DNA of 64,000 nucleotides from Cardinium endosymbiont cEper1 of Encarsia pergandiella (GTDB lineage: Bacteria > Bacteroidota > Bacteroidia > Cytophagales > Amoebophilaceae): NCBI RefSeq assembly GCF_000304455.1, contig NC_018605.1, positions 661,779 through 725,778 of the forward strand, read 5' to 3'. This document shows, one piece after another, positions 63,763 through 64,000 of the stretch. A program made the position numbers and the translations under genes. Under the pieces are notes generated by a model. That model did not search any database, was not told where the DNA came from, and was given only the letters and a program-made list of their open reading frames with translations. Position 1 is the stretch's first letter. Each line of letters opens with the position of its first letter.

Positions 63763-64000
63763 GGCTCTGTCCATTTAAGTGTGTAAAATATTTTTATGTG
63801 TTTTAAATTCTATGTTCGAATTTAATTAAAAAATGTGCTATAGCCTCACTCCAATTATGCATAGGCATGGTCCACTTTCTGGTTATGTAGTTAATAGTTA
63901 GATACAAGGTTTTAAAAACAGCTAAATCGTTAGGAAACACTCTTTTATTTTTAGTAACTCTACGGAATTGACTATTTACAGATTCAACAATATTTGTTGT
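63763..64000 (-). mobile_element. IS256-type insertion sequence, partly outside window
   Basis: The end begins GGCTCTGTCCATTTAAGTGTG at 63763, nearly the same as the remnant at 43118. Inside it on the minus strand is the C-terminus of an IS256-type transposase, and the element continues past the window edge. Confidence 0.85.
63803..64000 (-). CDS. IS256 family transposase, C-terminal part
   Basis: The last 65 codons of a Mutator/IS256 transposase; the remainder lies outside the window. It reads TTNIVESVNSQFRRVTKNKRVFPNDLAVFKTLYLTINYI and KWTMPMHNWSEAIAHFLIKF, ending at TAA (63803). These are the C-terminal signatures of IS256 transposases, including the catalytic Glu region NIVES. I cannot say whether the full gene is intact. 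Confidence 0.9.
   Translation of the reverse strand, partial: TTNIVESVNSQFRRVTKNKRVFPNDLAVFKTLYLTINYITRKWTMPMHNWSEAIAHFLIKFEHRI

Overview
This 64 kb window looks like the chromosome of an AT-rich, reduced Bacteroidetes endosymbiont of the Amoebophilaceae type. Candidatus Cardinium is my best guess, with Amoebophilus as the alternative; this is inference from content, not from a database match. The pointers are Bacteroidetes-style versions of housekeeping genes (long AtpB, long signal peptidase I, Nif3 with a middle insert, a Porin_10-like porin, a DksA-like protein without its zinc cysteines). ATP synthase genes for beta and epsilon are absent from the a-c-b-delta-alpha-gamma cluster. There are also ankyrin proteins with signal peptides, several insertion sequence scars, decaying genes and very little biosynthesis.

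Layout. 1-6.3 kb (minus strand): murC (cut by the window edge), a family 2 glycosyltransferase, ybaB, two Dcu-type dicarboxylate carrier paralogues and nfo. 6.4-7.25 kb: a decayed secreted alpha/beta hydrolase. 7.4-14.6 kb (plus): tRNA-Leu, trigger factor, signal peptidase I, RNase P RNA, proS, a LolC/E-like permease and tsaD. 14.8-15.9 kb: rpsF-rpsR-rplI. 16-22 kb: ung, dnaA, a Bax-inhibitor-like protein, a YggU protein, ftsQ and nhaD. 22.2-29.2 kb: envelope folding factors (PpiD-like, FKBP), nrnA, a small ankyrin protein, gatC and a flippase-like membrane protein. 29.2-35.5 kb: priA, an exonuclease, mutY, a cold-shock protein and a DEAD-box helicase.

From 35.8 to 45.3 kb is the accessory part. 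It has a barrel-like outer membrane protein, an unknown secreted protein, a secreted protein of about 28-30 ankyrin repeats, a tRNA cluster whose tRNA-Ser is truncated, IS481, IS3, IS256 and IS5-like remnants, and an Rpn/PD-(D/E)XK nuclease whose tail is built from 19 identical 12-bp repeats. From 45.4 to 56.3 kb: a lipase-like hydrolase, hflX, gpmI, rluB, a DksA-like gene, a zinc-ribbon coiled-coil gene, nif3, lpxK and a porin. From 56.4 to 61.5 kb: F-type ATP synthase genes. From 61.6 to 63.8 kb: two paralogous lipoprotein genes, the second carrying 32 collagen-like GPQGE(K/Q) units followed by an apparent one-base frameshift. The window ends inside an IS256-type element.

The core genes describe a cell that imports C4-dicarboxylates, runs Na+/H+ exchange and an F-type ATPase, keeps protein secretion and folding, keeps base-excision repair (ung, mutY, nfo), and makes at least part of peptidoglycan and lipid A. 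The host-facing material (ankyrin proteins, collagen-like lipoprotein, porin, lipase) is where repeat expansion, frameshifts and IS insertion concentrate. The most interesting signal is in-frame repeat growth in three unrelated genes (Rpn nuclease, AtpG, collagen-like lipoprotein), one of which also seems to have been switched to a different C-terminus by a frameshift.
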